Below are positions 41,188-50,429 of a stretch of 50,617 nt of DNA, in pieces. Position numbers and translations under genes: made by a program. Position 1 is the stretch's first letter; every line of letters starts with the position of its first letter. The DNA comes from Bacteroidia bacterium (GTDB taxonomy: Bacteria > Bacteroidota > Bacteroidia > Chitinophagales > UBA2359), in the NCBI GenBank assembly GCA_030427245.1, contig JAUHXA010000053.1:1-50617 (forward strand), written 5' to 3'. A model generated the notes under the pieces. It was given only the letters and a program-made list of their open reading frames with translations. It had not been told where the DNA came from and ran no database searches.

Positions 41188-43113
41188 ATGAAACAAACCC
41201 TACTTTGTGGACTTCTACTGATTTGCTTTGTGGTTTTTACAAAAGCACAAACAAAGCAGTCGGCAATAGATTCGATTGAACTTCAAACAGTCGAAATCAC
41301 CCAAACCCGTTTGCAGCAGTTTCACACAGGGCAGTCGGTTCAAACTTTGGATTCCACTTCATTGCAGTATGCTGTGTCCCAAAATCTTTCCGATATTTTG
41401 GAAGAAAACTCTCCCCTTTTCGTCAAAACCTATGGCTTAGGAAGTTTGGCAAGTGCAAGCATAAGAGGAGCAGGTTCAGCGCATACCGCCATCTTGTGGA
41501 ATGGCTTCAATTTGCAAAGTTCGATGAACGGTTTGTTGGATTTAGCTTTAGTTCCTGTCAGTACAACAGACAACATTCAAGTTCAGTATGGAGGCAGCAG
41601 CGCTTTGTTTGGAAGCGGGGCGATTGGAGGAGTGATTCACCTTCAAAATCAGGCCAATTTTGGACAAGGAAAGACGGCAAACTTTGCCCAGACAATAGGT
41701 AGTTTTGGCAAACACCACCAAAGTTATACCTTGGATTGGAGTGAAAAAAAATGGCAATCCTCCCTTCAATATTATCGCCAAAAAGCCACCAATGATTTTA
41801 CCTACACGAATACCACGCTTGCTGCAAAGCCAGCTCAAATTCAGCAAAATGCAGCATTGAAGCAAGAGGGCATATTGCAGCAAAACTATTTGAAAATAGG
41901 TGAAAAACACCAATTGGGACTTCAATTTTGGTATCAAACTACCGATAGAGAAATTCCACCCATTATGTTGGCCGCCTCTTCAAAATCCAAGCAATCGGAT
42001 GTGTTTTACCGAACGGCTCTGAACTGGAAAAGCATCTATGCCAATCGCAGTTTGGAAGCTCGATTTGCCTACTTTTACGAAGACCTAAAATACATTGACC
42101 CTGCAATTCATTTGGTCGCAAGAAATCACTCCAAAGCCCTCATTGCAGAAGTCGAACACAAATGGCAACTATCCCCCAACCTTCAATGGCAAGTAGGCCT
42201 CAATCACACATCTGATTATGCCAAAACAGATGGGTATGAAGGAGTTGGGTTCAATCGAAATCGAACAAGCCTATTCACCACACTAAAAACCCAGATCGGA
42301 GCAGAACGCTTACACATTGTATGGAGTAGTAGGGGAGAAGTGGTAGACAATAAGACTCTTTCACCCATTGTACCTGCTTTGGGAATGGAGTATAATTTGA
42401 ATAAAAACCTTCTGTTGAAGGCACATATTTCGAGAAACTACCGATTGCCCACCTTCAATGATTTGTATTGGGTGCCAGGTGGTAACTCAGATTTGAAGGC
42501 AGAATTGGCATGGAATCAAGAGCTTGGAATAGATGGACGATTTTCAATCAAAGACCTAAAAGCTTCCTTTTTATTGAATGTTTTCAACAGCAATATCAAA
42601 GATTGGATAATATGGCTGCCTTCAAACAATGGAGTTTACAGCCCCAGCAATTTGCAAGAAGTTTGGTCGAGAGGTTTGGAATTCAAAGGGGAGCTGCAAA
42701 AAGAGACTTCAAAAGGACTTTGGAAAGCCAATCTATTGTATGCCTATACGCACACAACCAATCAAAAACCAAGATTTTTAAACGACAAAGCAGTTGGCAA
42801 ACAGTTGATTTATGTGCCCTTGAATACCACGAAAATAGGCCTCTCATACACTCACAAACTTCTGAAAATCAAATATACCCATCAATTGATTGGAAAACGC
42901 TACACCAATACCGACAATTCCAATAACTTGCCTTTCTATCAATTGGGTAATTTGCTGTTGGCAAAACATTTTTGTTGGGGAAAAAACAAAAGCCGACTTA
43001 TTAACCTTCAATTGAGAATAAACAATTTGTGGAATGAAGATTATCAAGTGATTGCATTTAGACCAATGCCTTTGAGGAATTGGGAATTGGGATTGAAGTT
43101 GGCATTGAAGTAA
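41188..43113 (+). CDS. TonB-dependent outer-membrane receptor (BtuB-like)
   Basis: A 641-residue receptor with signal peptide (LLCGLLLICFVVFTKAQ), a plug domain (about 30-155: IRGAGSAHTAILWNGFNLQSSM, VQYGGSSALFGSGAIGGVIHLQN) and a 22-strand barrel with receptor motifs such as NYRLPTFNDLYWVPGGNSDLKAE. It lacks the carboxypeptidase-like N-terminal domain of SusC proteins and is the size of cobalamin/siderophore receptors. The next gene is a YncE/DUF5074-type surface propeller, the usual companion of BtuB in this phylum, which favours a corrinoid-type ligand. No cobalamin riboswitch is visible in the 114-bp upstream gap. Confidence 0.9.
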   Translation: MKQTLLCGLLLICFVVFTKAQTKQSAIDSIELQTVEITQTRLQQFHTGQSVQTLDSTSLQYAVSQNLSDILEENSPLFVKTYGLGSLASASIRGAGSAHTAILWNGFNLQSSMNGLLDLALVPVSTTDNIQVQYGGSSALFGSGAIGGVIHLQNQANFGQGKTANFAQTIGSFGKHHQSYTLDWSEKKWQSSLQYYRQKATNDFTYTNTTLAAKPAQIQQNAALKQEGILQQNYLKIGEKHQLGLQFWYQTTDREIPPIMLAASSKSKQSDVFYRTALNWKSIYANRSLEARFAYFYEDLKYIDPAIHLVARNHSKALIAEVEHKWQLSPNLQWQVGLNHTSDYAKTDGYEGVGFNRNRTSLFTTLKTQIGAERLHIVWSSRGEVVDNKTLSPIVPALGMEYNLNKNLLLKAHISRNYRLPTFNDLYWVPGGNSDLKAELAWNQELGIDGRFSIKDLKASFLLNVFNSNIKDWIIWLPSNNGVYSPSNLQEVWSRGLEFKGELQKETSKGLWKANLLYAYTHTTNQKPRFLNDKAVGKQLIYVPLNTTKIGLSYTHKLLKIKYTHQLIGKRYTNTDNSNNLPFYQLGNLLLAKHFCWGKNKSRLINLQLRINNLWNEDYQVIAFRPMPLRNWELGLKLALK

Positions 43114-43152
43114 GAAAAGAGGTCGCTGTCTCTCTTCCATCTTGTTTTACCC

Positions 43153-43180
43153 ACTGCAAAGAATAGTTTATCTTTGCAGT
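43153..43180 (+). promoter_or_regulatory. Hairpin overlapping a TATCTTTG promoter element
   Basis: ACTGCAAAGA (43153-43162) pairs with TCTTTGCAGT (43171-43180), and TATCTTTG at 43169-43176 fits the -7 consensus. It could end the receptor transcript, start the propeller transcript, or bind a regulator. Confidence 0.45.
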
Positions 43181-43220
43181 CTTATTTTTCAATATTTAAA
43201 AACAACAATCGAATAAAAAT

Positions 43221-44327
43221 ATGAACTTCAATAATAATATTTTTTATGCTTTTTTCCTTATTTTTATATTATGTTTGGCTACTTCTTGTGGGGAAGACGA
43301 CGACTGTTGTGTATTGCCGCCTCCAGACGAAACACCTCTATATGCTAAAGGTGTATTGATAGCCAATGAAGGACAGTTTGGAAGTGGTTCGGGCTCGGTT
43401 TCTTTTTATGATAGGGAGCAAAATGTGGTGGAAAATGAAATTTTTTCGAGGGTGAATACCGAAGCCTTGGGGAGCAATGTTCAGTCGGTAAATATTTTTA
43501 ATGACAACATTTATGTGGTGGTGAATGGCGCAAACAAAGTTGTGCAAGCAGATACAGAAGATTTTTTGCTAAAAGGAACCATCACAGGTTTGGAACAGCC
43601 TCGTTTTTTTCTGGGTGTAGAACAAGATATTTCGTATGTATCTCAATGGGGAGCAGATGGTGTAACCGCAAGTGTGGCAGTTATTCAAATGGATAATCTG
43701 AGTATCATTGATGAGATTGCTACTCCTGCGGGTGCCGACAAGATGCTGTTGGTCGCAGACAAAGCGTGGGTTTTGTGTTCGGGCGGATTTGGGCGAGAAA
43801 AAAAGGTCGCCGTTATCAGTACCATCAAAAGCGAGATTTTGGCCGAAATCGAGGTGAGATTTTCCCCAAGAAGCATTGTCCGAGATGCAAATGGGAAAGT
43901 GTGGGTTGCTTGTTTGGGTAATGTCTATGATGAAAACGACAATGAAAATGGGGCTTTGATTCGCATCAATCCCAGTACATTTGATGTTGAAGAAACCCTT
44001 GATTTGGGCGCAACGGTTCAAGACTTCAATTTTGACCTCGTAACCAATTCAGATAAGACCATGCTTTTCTACAATTTTGGAGGAGTTGTTTATCGTCAAC
44101 CTATCGAAGAATCTACTGTACAGACGACTCCTTTTATTGACGGCACCAACATTGTGAGTTTATATGGTTTGGGCTTCGATGCGGCTTCCAACTATTTGTA
44201 TATCAGCGATGCAAAAGACTTTGCAAGTGATGGAGAAGTGCAGCGATACGATGCAGATTCGGGTGCATTTATAGATGTGCTGAATGTGAAAGTTGCACCG
44301 AATGGGAATAGTTTTTTTGGAGAGTGA
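43221..44327 (+). CDS. Surface beta-propeller lipoprotein (DUF5074/BtuG-like)
   Basis: A 368-residue lipoprotein, lipobox LATSC then acidic GEDDD, the mark of surface-exposed lipoproteins in Bacteroidota. The body has YncE/DUF5074-type propeller repeats (GVLIANEGQFGSGSGSVSFYD, NDNIYVVVNGANKV, WVACLGNVYDENDNE, LYISDAKDF). In Bacteroides the related BtuG captures vitamin B12 on the cell surface and passes it to BtuB. The position 107 bp downstream of the receptor supports such a pair; the ligand is not proven. Confidence 0.85.
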   Translation: MNFNNNIFYAFFLIFILCLATSCGEDDDCCVLPPPDETPLYAKGVLIANEGQFGSGSGSVSFYDREQNVVENEIFSRVNTEALGSNVQSVNIFNDNIYVVVNGANKVVQADTEDFLLKGTITGLEQPRFFLGVEQDISYVSQWGADGVTASVAVIQMDNLSIIDEIATPAGADKMLLVADKAWVLCSGGFGREKKVAVISTIKSEILAEIEVRFSPRSIVRDANGKVWVACLGNVYDENDNENGALIRINPSTFDVEETLDLGATVQDFNFDLVTNSDKTMLFYNFGGVVYRQPIEESTVQTTPFIDGTNIVSLYGLGFDAASNYLYISDAKDFASDGEVQRYDADSGAFIDVLNVKVAPNGNSFFGE

Positions 44328-44340
44328 TTCTTTCCAACCT

Positions 44341-44607
44341 TCACACTCTGTCTTTAGAATTGATTTCTGCTTGTATTTGCGTAAGATTGTGTGCGAGTTT
44401 TTGTGAATTCTTATAAATTCCACTTATCAAGATTAACGGAATGAAAATATGTAAAAAACCAAAACCGTGATTAACAATTCCATATATCATAACGCCTATT
44501 AAAAACCCTATTAGTACTGCAGCAATGGTTTTATTTTTTTTAACCTTTTTTTCTTCTACCCACAACTCTTCAAGTGTTAATTTAGAGTAATCCTTATTAT
44601 CCGACAT
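44341..44607 (-). CDS. Small two-helix membrane protein
   Basis: An 88-residue protein: a charged N-terminal helix (LTLEELWVEEKKVKKNK), two hydrophobic segments (TIAAVLIGFLIGVMIYGIV and FLHIFIPLILISGIY) and a polar C-terminal tail. Similar small proteins are common in Bacteroidota, function unknown. Convergent with the propeller gene, 13 bp apart. Confidence 0.7.
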   Translation of the reverse strand: MSDNKDYSKLTLEELWVEEKKVKKNKTIAAVLIGFLIGVMIYGIVNHGFGFLHIFIPLILISGIYKNSQKLAHNLTQIQAEINSKDRV

Positions 44608-44700
44608 GTTTCTATATGAATTTAAAAATTTATGATTTGTTTTTTTGTGCTAGTAGCTAAATTTAACACAAAGAAATTGAATGTTTTCAGCCAATTTACT

Positions 44701-45324
44701 CTAGTTAAGATTTGGAAAATTTGTTTTCTCTTTTGGGATTAATGTTTTTGAAGTATATACAAGAGCTTGAAGTACAATCAATATTATTATGATTAATACA
44801 GAAACAAACTGAGAGGATATTTTTCCAGAAAGATAGAGCCTTTCAGCGTAATTCATGATTTCTTTCGATTCTGTTAATTGAATTCCAGATAACTCATTGA
44901 GTAAAACAAGCGCTTTATCGGCAGACTCCAATTTGAGTTGATTATTTTTTAGTTGAGTAGGTTCAATCTCTTGTAAGACATTGAGCAAGGCATCTGCTTT
45001 TATTTTTTCGAGTTCAGTAAATTTAGTTTTATGGTAGGCATTGCTCGTTTCTTTAATTGCCAAAAGTAAGCTATCAATACTTTTATTTTTGTTGATATTG
45101 TTTGTATCAGAGTTTATCACCTCTTTTATTTGATACAAAGAGCTTGTCATTTTTAAAATATAAACCTCTGCAATTAAGCGGTCTTCATATAATGTGCTAA
45201 TTGATTGATTTACATTTTTTGTATGGTGTCTGTCAATAAAATTACTTAACAAAACCAATAAACATAGCGAAAGCAATACTACAGATGCCAACATTTTATT
45301 TTTTATGATATAAGTCCATTTCAT
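44701..45324 (-). CDS. Four-helix-bundle MCP-like sensor domain membrane protein
   Basis: A 207-residue protein with the topology of a stand-alone 4HB_MCP sensor: N-terminal membrane helix (ASVVLLSLCLLVLLSNFI), a periplasmic helical domain (about 30-170), a second membrane helix (FVSVLIIIILIVLQALVY) and a very short cytoplasmic tail. There is no HAMP or signalling domain, so it cannot signal alone in the classical way. Family resemblance from YEDRLIAEVYILKMTSSLYQ, typical for these domains in Bacteroidota. Confidence 0.7.
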   Translation of the reverse strand: MKWTYIIKNKMLASVVLLSLCLLVLLSNFIDRHHTKNVNQSISTLYEDRLIAEVYILKMTSSLYQIKEVINSDTNNINKNKSIDSLLLAIKETSNAYHKTKFTELEKIKADALLNVLQEIEPTQLKNNQLKLESADKALVLLNELSGIQLTESKEIMNYAERLYLSGKISSQFVSVLIIIILIVLQALVYTSKTLIPKEKTNFPNLN

Positions 45325-45449
45325 AGTTCTTACAGAGTATGTTAAATGATTTATAAAAGATACTTAAAAATATTGAGAATACTAAAACTCGTATTTAAAA
45401 AAATAAAAAGACAAGCTGAAAAAAGTGTTAGTTGCCATAACTCATGATA

Positions 45450-45545
45450 TTACTTCTGTTCATTAAATTTATTGTCAATTTTATTTGATAAGAGTACTGC
45501 AATAGATTTCCCAAATTGTCCTGTTATCCTTAATCCTTCTGCCAT
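45450..45545 (-). CDS. Possible 31-residue small protein
   Basis: ATG at 45543-45545, TAA at 45450-45452; encodes MAEGLRITGQFGKSIAVLLS followed by NKIDNKFNEQK. Lies alone in the gap between the sensor-like gene and the dehydrogenase pseudogene. An amphipathic middle and a charged tail are the only features; no GG motif. May be a chance frame. Confidence 0.25.
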   Translation of the reverse strand: MAEGLRITGQFGKSIAVLLSNKIDNKFNEQK

Positions 45546-45653
45546 GATGTTTATTTTATGTAAAGGAGGTTCCAATGTTTCGGGATAGATAGTGAGAGGT
45601 ATCCCCATAGGCGTTCAATGCTTATAGGTTATCTATTTTGTTGTGTTTTATGT

Positions 45654-46639
45654 TTAAATATTAATTATAACATTTCCTGTTTTGTTCCCCGAAATTACGT
45701 ATTCATAGGCTTTAGATATATCTTCCAGTAAATATTCTCTATCTATTACAGGCATGAATTTTCCCTTTTTTAGAAGATTAATAATATATGGAATTGACTC
45801 TTGTTTATCATAGGGTACAGGAAAGATTACTTTTTTCTTACTTGAAATCGCAGTTGTTAGGGCATAAAATATATTTTGGGAGTAAGGGCCTAATTCTGAA
45901 GATATATAAACGCCTTTTTCTTTTAGCAATGATTTACATTTTCCAAAAGTACTTTTACCTACGGCATCAAATATAAAATCATATTTTTCTTTATCATTCG
46001 TGAAATCTTCTTTGGTATAATCATAAATTTTATCAGCACCTAAAGATTTTATCAATTCTATATTTTTTGTATTACAAGTTGCTGTTATTTTAGCATCATG
46101 TTGTTTAACAAATTGCAGGAGAGCTGAGCCAATCCCTCCTGTTGCTCCATTTATAAGAATTCTTTGTCCGGGTTGAATATTCACTTTGTGAACAAAAGTG
46201 TAAGCATAATGAGCGCCTTCTAAACTTGCAGCAGCTTGCTTGTAATTTACATTTTCTGGAATATGAAATAAGTTTTCTTCTGCTATTGTCATGTATTCAG
46301 CTTGTGATTCTAAACCTGTATCTATAAACCCAAATACATTATCACTAATACTGAAAGATTTGACATTCTTCCCAACTGCTACTATTTCACCTGCAAAGTC
46401 AGTTCCCAATATTATTTTTCTTGGCTTAAAGAAACCAATACGAACCTCATAATAAATGGTTTAGCTGTAAGATTTGCACAATCTGTTCTGTTGACTGTAG
46501 TCGCTTTTACTTTAACTTGAACCTCATTATCTTTGGGAACAGGTTTTTCAATATGTTCAATTTTTATCTGATTAGGCAAAACATATCTACGACGTATTGA
46601 AGCTTTCATTCTTTGCATATTTATTTTATTTTTTCTCAT
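45654..46639 (-). pseudogene. Frameshifted zinc-type alcohol dehydrogenase (MDR family)
   Basis: Two adjacent frames make one MDR protein. The 5' part (46639 down to about 46440) encodes MKASIRRRYVLPNQIKIEHI and VKVKATTVNRTDCANLTAKP; the 3' part continues, in another frame, IGFFKPRKIILGTDFAGEI, then INGATGGIGSALLQFVKQ (NADP-binding) to the end GNKTGNVIINI. The junction is near 46440, where one base seems missing (after MRF). Restored length is about 325 residues, typical for quinone-oxidoreductase-like MDRs of Bacteroidota. A sequencing error cannot be ruled out from the sequence alone. Confidence 0.8.
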
Positions 46640-46650
46640 GAAGGCGAACC

Positions 46651-46834
46651 CAAAGGAATGTCATTCCCTGCCACCCCTTCAAACAATACTCCAAACTTCA
46701 CTATCGCAAACATTTCAGTTGAATGAAAGTTGGCTGTAGGGGAAAGGCTATGGTTTTTGTCTGACTTGCCTGCTTCGTAAAAATAACAAAATTGGAGGTA
46801 AAGCCTATACATCTACGGAACGTTTTATTTTAGA
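46651..46834 (-). repeat. ~185-bp direct repeat, copy 1
   Basis: About 80 percent identical by eye to 50430-50617, same orientation. The best-conserved part is GGGGAAAGGCTATGG through AACAAAATTGGAGGTAAAG. On the minus strand it lies immediately upstream of the dehydrogenase start and carries a 25-codon frame (46636-46713) whose TGA overlaps the ATG as ATGA; its peptide contains KFGVLFEGVAGNDIPL, matching the other copy. On the plus strand this copy alone continues into a 54-codon frame ending at 46904. Confidence 0.75.
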
Positions 46835-46900
46835 AATTGGAGGGCGAGAAGTGATTGAATCTTTTTCCTATGACCAATCAAGTTTTCAAAAAACCTTTTT

Positions 46901-47812
46901 CTAATTCATCCGATACTTCTCCCTATATTCCGACGGACTCACCCCTTCCCTCTTTTTGAATAATCTTGAAAAATACTGCGGATATTCAAATCCCAATTCG
47001 TAGGCTACTTCAGAAATGCTTTTATGCGGTTTCAATAAAATATTCTTGGCTTCGTCAATCAAATACAACTGCAAGTGTTCGGTGGACGTTTTACCCGTTT
47101 CCTTTTTGAGCGTGTCACTAAGGTAGCGTTGCGAAACCGACATTTTTTCTGCTAATTGTTCTATGCTTGGAATACCATTTTCTTGCAGTTGTCCAGACTC
47201 AAAACAGGTGTCTAATTGTTGGTTAAATTGCTCCAATAAATCATTCGATAGCTCTTTTCGATTTAAAAATTGCCGTTCATAAAAACGATTGGCATATTTT
47301 AGAAGGGTACTCAACTGCGAAATAATGATGTCTTTACTAAAGGCATCTTGGTTGTTTTGGTATTCTATTTCGATATTCTCTACGATGGATTCTATCTGCC
47401 TTTCTTCTTTTGGTGAAAGGTGTAAGGCTTCATTGACGGAGTAGGAAAAGAACCCATATTTCTTAATTTGTTGCGCCAATTCAGTTCCTTTCAGAAAATC
47501 TTCATGGAAGTTTATCGAAAAACCTTGTTGCTCAAAAACGATACTGCTATCCCATTGTAAAACTTGTCTTGGAGCAATGAAAATCAATGCGCCATTCGTA
47601 AAGTCATATTTTGTCCGTCCATAGTTGATGTTTCCTTTCACTGTTTTCTTTAGGTTGATGGAATAGCAATCATTGGAAATCGGAGGTGAGCTTTCTTTTG
47701 GACAAGGTAAAAAATCCTCTCCTGTTGCAAACAAGACACTCAACATAGGATGTTCAGGTCGAGGTAGTTGCATGTATTCTAAGTAAGCTGCAAGCGTTTT
47801 GAAGTGTTGCAT
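46901..47812 (-). CDS. AraC family transcriptional regulator
   Basis: A 303-residue regulator: N-terminal cupin-like sensing part (about 20-110) and a C-terminal double helix-turn-helix (about 213-303) with IEQLAEKMSVSQRYLSDTLKKETGKT and ISEVAYELGFEYPQYFSRLFKKREGVSPSEYR, the standard AraC signature. Last gene of a three-gene minus-strand operon with a 1-bp gap to the membrane protein. It probably controls this operon. Confidence 0.94.
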   Translation of the reverse strand: MQHFKTLAAYLEYMQLPRPEHPMLSVLFATGEDFLPCPKESSPPISNDCYSINLKKTVKGNINYGRTKYDFTNGALIFIAPRQVLQWDSSIVFEQQGFSINFHEDFLKGTELAQQIKKYGFFSYSVNEALHLSPKEERQIESIVENIEIEYQNNQDAFSKDIIISQLSTLLKYANRFYERQFLNRKELSNDLLEQFNQQLDTCFESGQLQENGIPSIEQLAEKMSVSQRYLSDTLKKETGKTSTEHLQLYLIDEAKNILLKPHKSISEVAYELGFEYPQYFSRLFKKREGVSPSEYREKYRMN

Positions 47813-47813
47813 A

Positions 47814-48326
47814 TTAATCTTTCAATTCTTTTTCTACTGACAATAATTGTTGACTATAGGCATCAATTCGTGCATAGGCTGTACCGTCAATCAATAATAT
47901 GACGACCAACATGGCAATAGTTGTAATCATACTTGCCCGCCAAATAGGTTTGTCAATGAATAGAATGACAAGGGAACAGGCAGCGATAATTAAAGGAATT
48001 GCCGTAAAAACAATGGTTTGATATTCTTTTAAAGTAGCTTCAGCACGGGAAAGTTCTGATTCTACAAAAGCTGATGCATCATTCTCGTAAGCAGTAGGAA
48101 AATTTGCAAGTCTTGATTTGTTGGTAAAGAACAATCCAAATCCAATTATCATCAATAAAACACCTGCTACCAAAGTGGGAATGATGTATGCTTTTGCCAT
48201 TTCAGTTTTTCCCATTTGCCAAAAGCCAATGCTCGCCAATACAAATAGAACTCCGAAAAGAATGAAAAAAGGAGTTGAAAAAAGTTCGGCTTTTGCCCAA
48301 TCTGTTGATGCTTTTAAAATATCCAT
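47814..48326 (-). CDS. Four-helix membrane protein of unknown function
   Basis: A 170-residue protein, ATG at 48324-48326, 10 bp after the SDR gene; a longer frame from 48395 would overlap the SDR and is rejected. Four membrane segments (about 19-37, 46-68, 104-124, 130-150) with a helical loop ASAFVESELSRAEATLKEYQ between the second and third. Similar four-helix proteins often accompany AraC-SDR operons in Bacteroidota, in my recollection. Function unknown. Confidence 0.75.
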   Translation of the reverse strand: MDILKASTDWAKAELFSTPFFILFGVLFVLASIGFWQMGKTEMAKAYIIPTLVAGVLLMIIGFGLFFTNKSRLANFPTAYENDASAFVESELSRAEATLKEYQTIVFTAIPLIIAACSLVILFIDKPIWRASMITTIAMLVVILLIDGTAYARIDAYSQQLLSVEKELKD

Positions 48327-48336
48327 GTCTCTGATT

Positions 48337-49287
48337 TTATAAATTCCATTTAAAACCCGTTGCCTCTTCTGATACTTTCCACAGCCGCTCTGCAACGACT
48401 TTATTCTTTGCGTGTGGCTTCAATTCATGCGCTCCAACAGGACCAACCCAGTTACTTCTACCCGTAGGACCATAAAAAGCGCTTTGGTCTAAGTTTTTTT
48501 CAGTAGCACACATCAACATTGGATAAGCACCATTTTCAGCGGGTTGTGTTAGTGGAGACAATTTCATCAGACCAAAAATAATCCGCATCATTAAGCTACC
48601 ACTTGTAGCGATTAGGGATGTTCTCGATGAACCTGGGTGACAAGCATACGCTTTAACATCAGTCTTACCCGCTTCTTTCAATCTATCTTGCAATTCATAA
48701 ATAGACATAATCTGGGCGAGTTTGCTTTGACTATAAGCATCATTTGCAGCATAATCTTTATCCCAGTTCATATCGTCAAACTTGATGGTTTTGAGTCCCA
48801 TATCGTAGCCCATACTGCCGACTGTCACAATACGCCCTTTGGACTTTTCAATCATCGGAAAGAGCAAGCCTTGCAGTGTAAAATGACCGTAGTGGTTCAC
48901 ACCAAGCTGACTTTCAAAGCCATCAACCGTCAATTTTTGAGTAGGCACTTGGGCGATAGCAGCATTGCAAATCAAGGCATCAATACGTGACACTTTTTCA
49001 AGTACCTCTGCTGCTGCTTTCCTTACCGAAGCCTGTTCTGCCAAATCCATCTGTATGTTCACCACGTTGATATCTTTACCAAGTTCTTGCTTTAAAGTGT
49101 TGATGATATCTTCCGATTTTTTTGGGTTGCGATTCAGCATTACCACCTTTGCCCCTTTTGATAGTAGTATTCGAGCCGCTTCAAATCCAGTTCCGCTTGT
49201 AGTTCCTGTTATGACATAAGTTTTACCACTCAAATCCCCGATTCTTTCGGGAGTCCAGCCTTTTTTGCCAAATTCTGTTGCTTTCAT
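48337..49287 (-). CDS. Short-chain dehydrogenase, protochlorophyllide-reductase-like
   Basis: A 316-residue classical/extended SDR with TGTTSGTG (27-34) for NADP binding, CNAA at about 107-110, and catalytic Ser158, Tyr185 and Lys189 (YSQSK). The long substrate loop and LGVNHYGHFTLQGLL resemble the RDH/protochlorophyllide reductase-like group, which reduces carbonyls on hydrophobic compounds. First gene of the operon with the membrane protein and AraC regulator; substrate unknown. Confidence 0.9.
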   Translation of the reverse strand: MKATEFGKKGWTPERIGDLSGKTYVITGTTSGTGFEAARILLSKGAKVVMLNRNPKKSEDIINTLKQELGKDINVVNIQMDLAEQASVRKAAAEVLEKVSRIDALICNAAIAQVPTQKLTVDGFESQLGVNHYGHFTLQGLLFPMIEKSKGRIVTVGSMGYDMGLKTIKFDDMNWDKDYAANDAYSQSKLAQIMSIYELQDRLKEAGKTDVKAYACHPGSSRTSLIATSGSLMMRIIFGLMKLSPLTQPAENGAYPMLMCATEKNLDQSAFYGPTGRSNWVGPVGAHELKPHAKNKVVAERLWKVSEEATGFKWNL

Positions 49288-49319
49288 CTTTGCTTATTTT
49301 TTCTTGAAAAGTAATATCA

Positions 49320-49327
49320 CAAAGATA
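49320..49327 (-). promoter_or_regulatory. -7 element TATCTTTG for the SDR operon
   Basis: TAnnTTTG match on the minus strand, 33 bp upstream of the SDR start codon. Confidence 0.45.
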
Positions 49328-49464
49328 GGTGTGAAGTGGCTTTAGCGTCTTATACTCAATTTCGAATCTTGTATATTTTTTGGTGTTTCTAATTGATGCC
49401 GTGGCGTGGCGGGCTTTTAACCAACATAAATATCATGCACTTTTTTACTTGCTGTATTTTATTT

Positions 49465-50400
49465 CTATTTATCAAGCAAAAATTTCAAGGGAATAGCTAA
49501 TCTTTTATTCCATGCTCTTTCGGAGTGATTCTCTCCTTCAAATTTCAATGTTTTCCAATTCTCGCTATTAAAATTATGCTTTATCATTATTGAGTCAATA
49601 ATTGCTTGATAAGATTCATATAAAGCATCAAGGGTTTCCGTTCCAAAATCGAAATAAATCGAGTGACTTTGAGCATTTGGTAAATTGTCATCTAAATATT
49701 CTGCGAACTTCAATGGAATAGGATTATTTAGTGTATCAAATATGCCAACCCAATGTGTTGATAGACATGCTGCTCCATAGAAGATTTCTGGATATTCACA
49801 CAAAGCATATATTGAAATTAACCCTCCCATACTTGAACCTGCAATGAAGGTGTTTTTTACATCGGAGAGTGTTGAATATTTATTGTCAATGAATGGTTTT
49901 AACTCCTTTACAATAAATTTTAGATAGTCATCTGAACATACCTTAGTTTTAAAAAGTGCCGATTCTTGATGTATTTTGCCATTGGTTAGCAATGAATCCT
50001 GAAACTTTTTGGGAAGACCTTCAAAGGGTTCTTGAGGAAAATATTCTGAATGTCTAAATTCAGTATTCCATATCCCTACAACTATCGAATTACGAATTTC
50101 TCCAACTTCCAAAAGTTGGCTCATTGTTTCGTCAACACCCCATTCTTGCTTATTCCATGACTTTGTAGAGTCAAAAAGCATTTGTCCGTCATGCATATAC
50201 AGTACTGCATAATCCTCATTGGCAGAATAATTATCTGGTAACCAAACATCAATATTTCTGGGAGATACAAATTTTGATTTAAAATTCTCAATTCTCTCTA
50301 CTTTACCACTTGATAATTTCAATATTTCATGGTCATTCTCATTTTGAGAGCAACCTAAAATATAAAAAACACAAATTATTACTATAACAGTGTATTTCAT
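49465..50400 (-). CDS. Esterase lipoprotein (esterase D / Fes-like alpha/beta hydrolase)
   Basis: A 311-residue lipoprotein: signal peptide with lipobox YILGC (Cys17). The hydrolase domain follows the putative-esterase family: NIDVWLPDNY, VLYMHDGQMLFD, nucleophile motif GSSMGG, FDFGTET (acid region) and a late His in GENHSERAWNKR. This family cleaves acyl esters, for example of siderophores or acylated sugars. Preceded at its 5' side by the second copy of the ~185-bp repeat. Confidence 0.88.
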   Translation of the reverse strand: MKYTVIVIICVFYILGCSQNENDHEILKLSSGKVERIENFKSKFVSPRNIDVWLPDNYSANEDYAVLYMHDGQMLFDSTKSWNKQEWGVDETMSQLLEVGEIRNSIVVGIWNTEFRHSEYFPQEPFEGLPKKFQDSLLTNGKIHQESALFKTKVCSDDYLKFIVKELKPFIDNKYSTLSDVKNTFIAGSSMGGLISIYALCEYPEIFYGAACLSTHWVGIFDTLNNPIPLKFAEYLDDNLPNAQSHSIYFDFGTETLDALYESYQAIIDSIMIKHNFNSENWKTLKFEGENHSERAWNKRLAIPLKFLLDK

Positions 50401-50429
50401 CGTGGGCTCATTTTATTATTTTATAGCAT

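Noticed and set aside
46743-46904. 54-codon plus-strand frame ending ...SYDQSSFQKTFF
   Set aside because: Has no start codon, and the second repeat copy does not preserve the frame. Could be a gene remnant but evidence is too weak to list.
48327-48395. Longer N-terminus for the four-helix membrane protein
   Set aside because: It would overlap the SDR coding region and adds Cys/Lys-rich residues unlike the family; the internal ATG fits the operon spacing.
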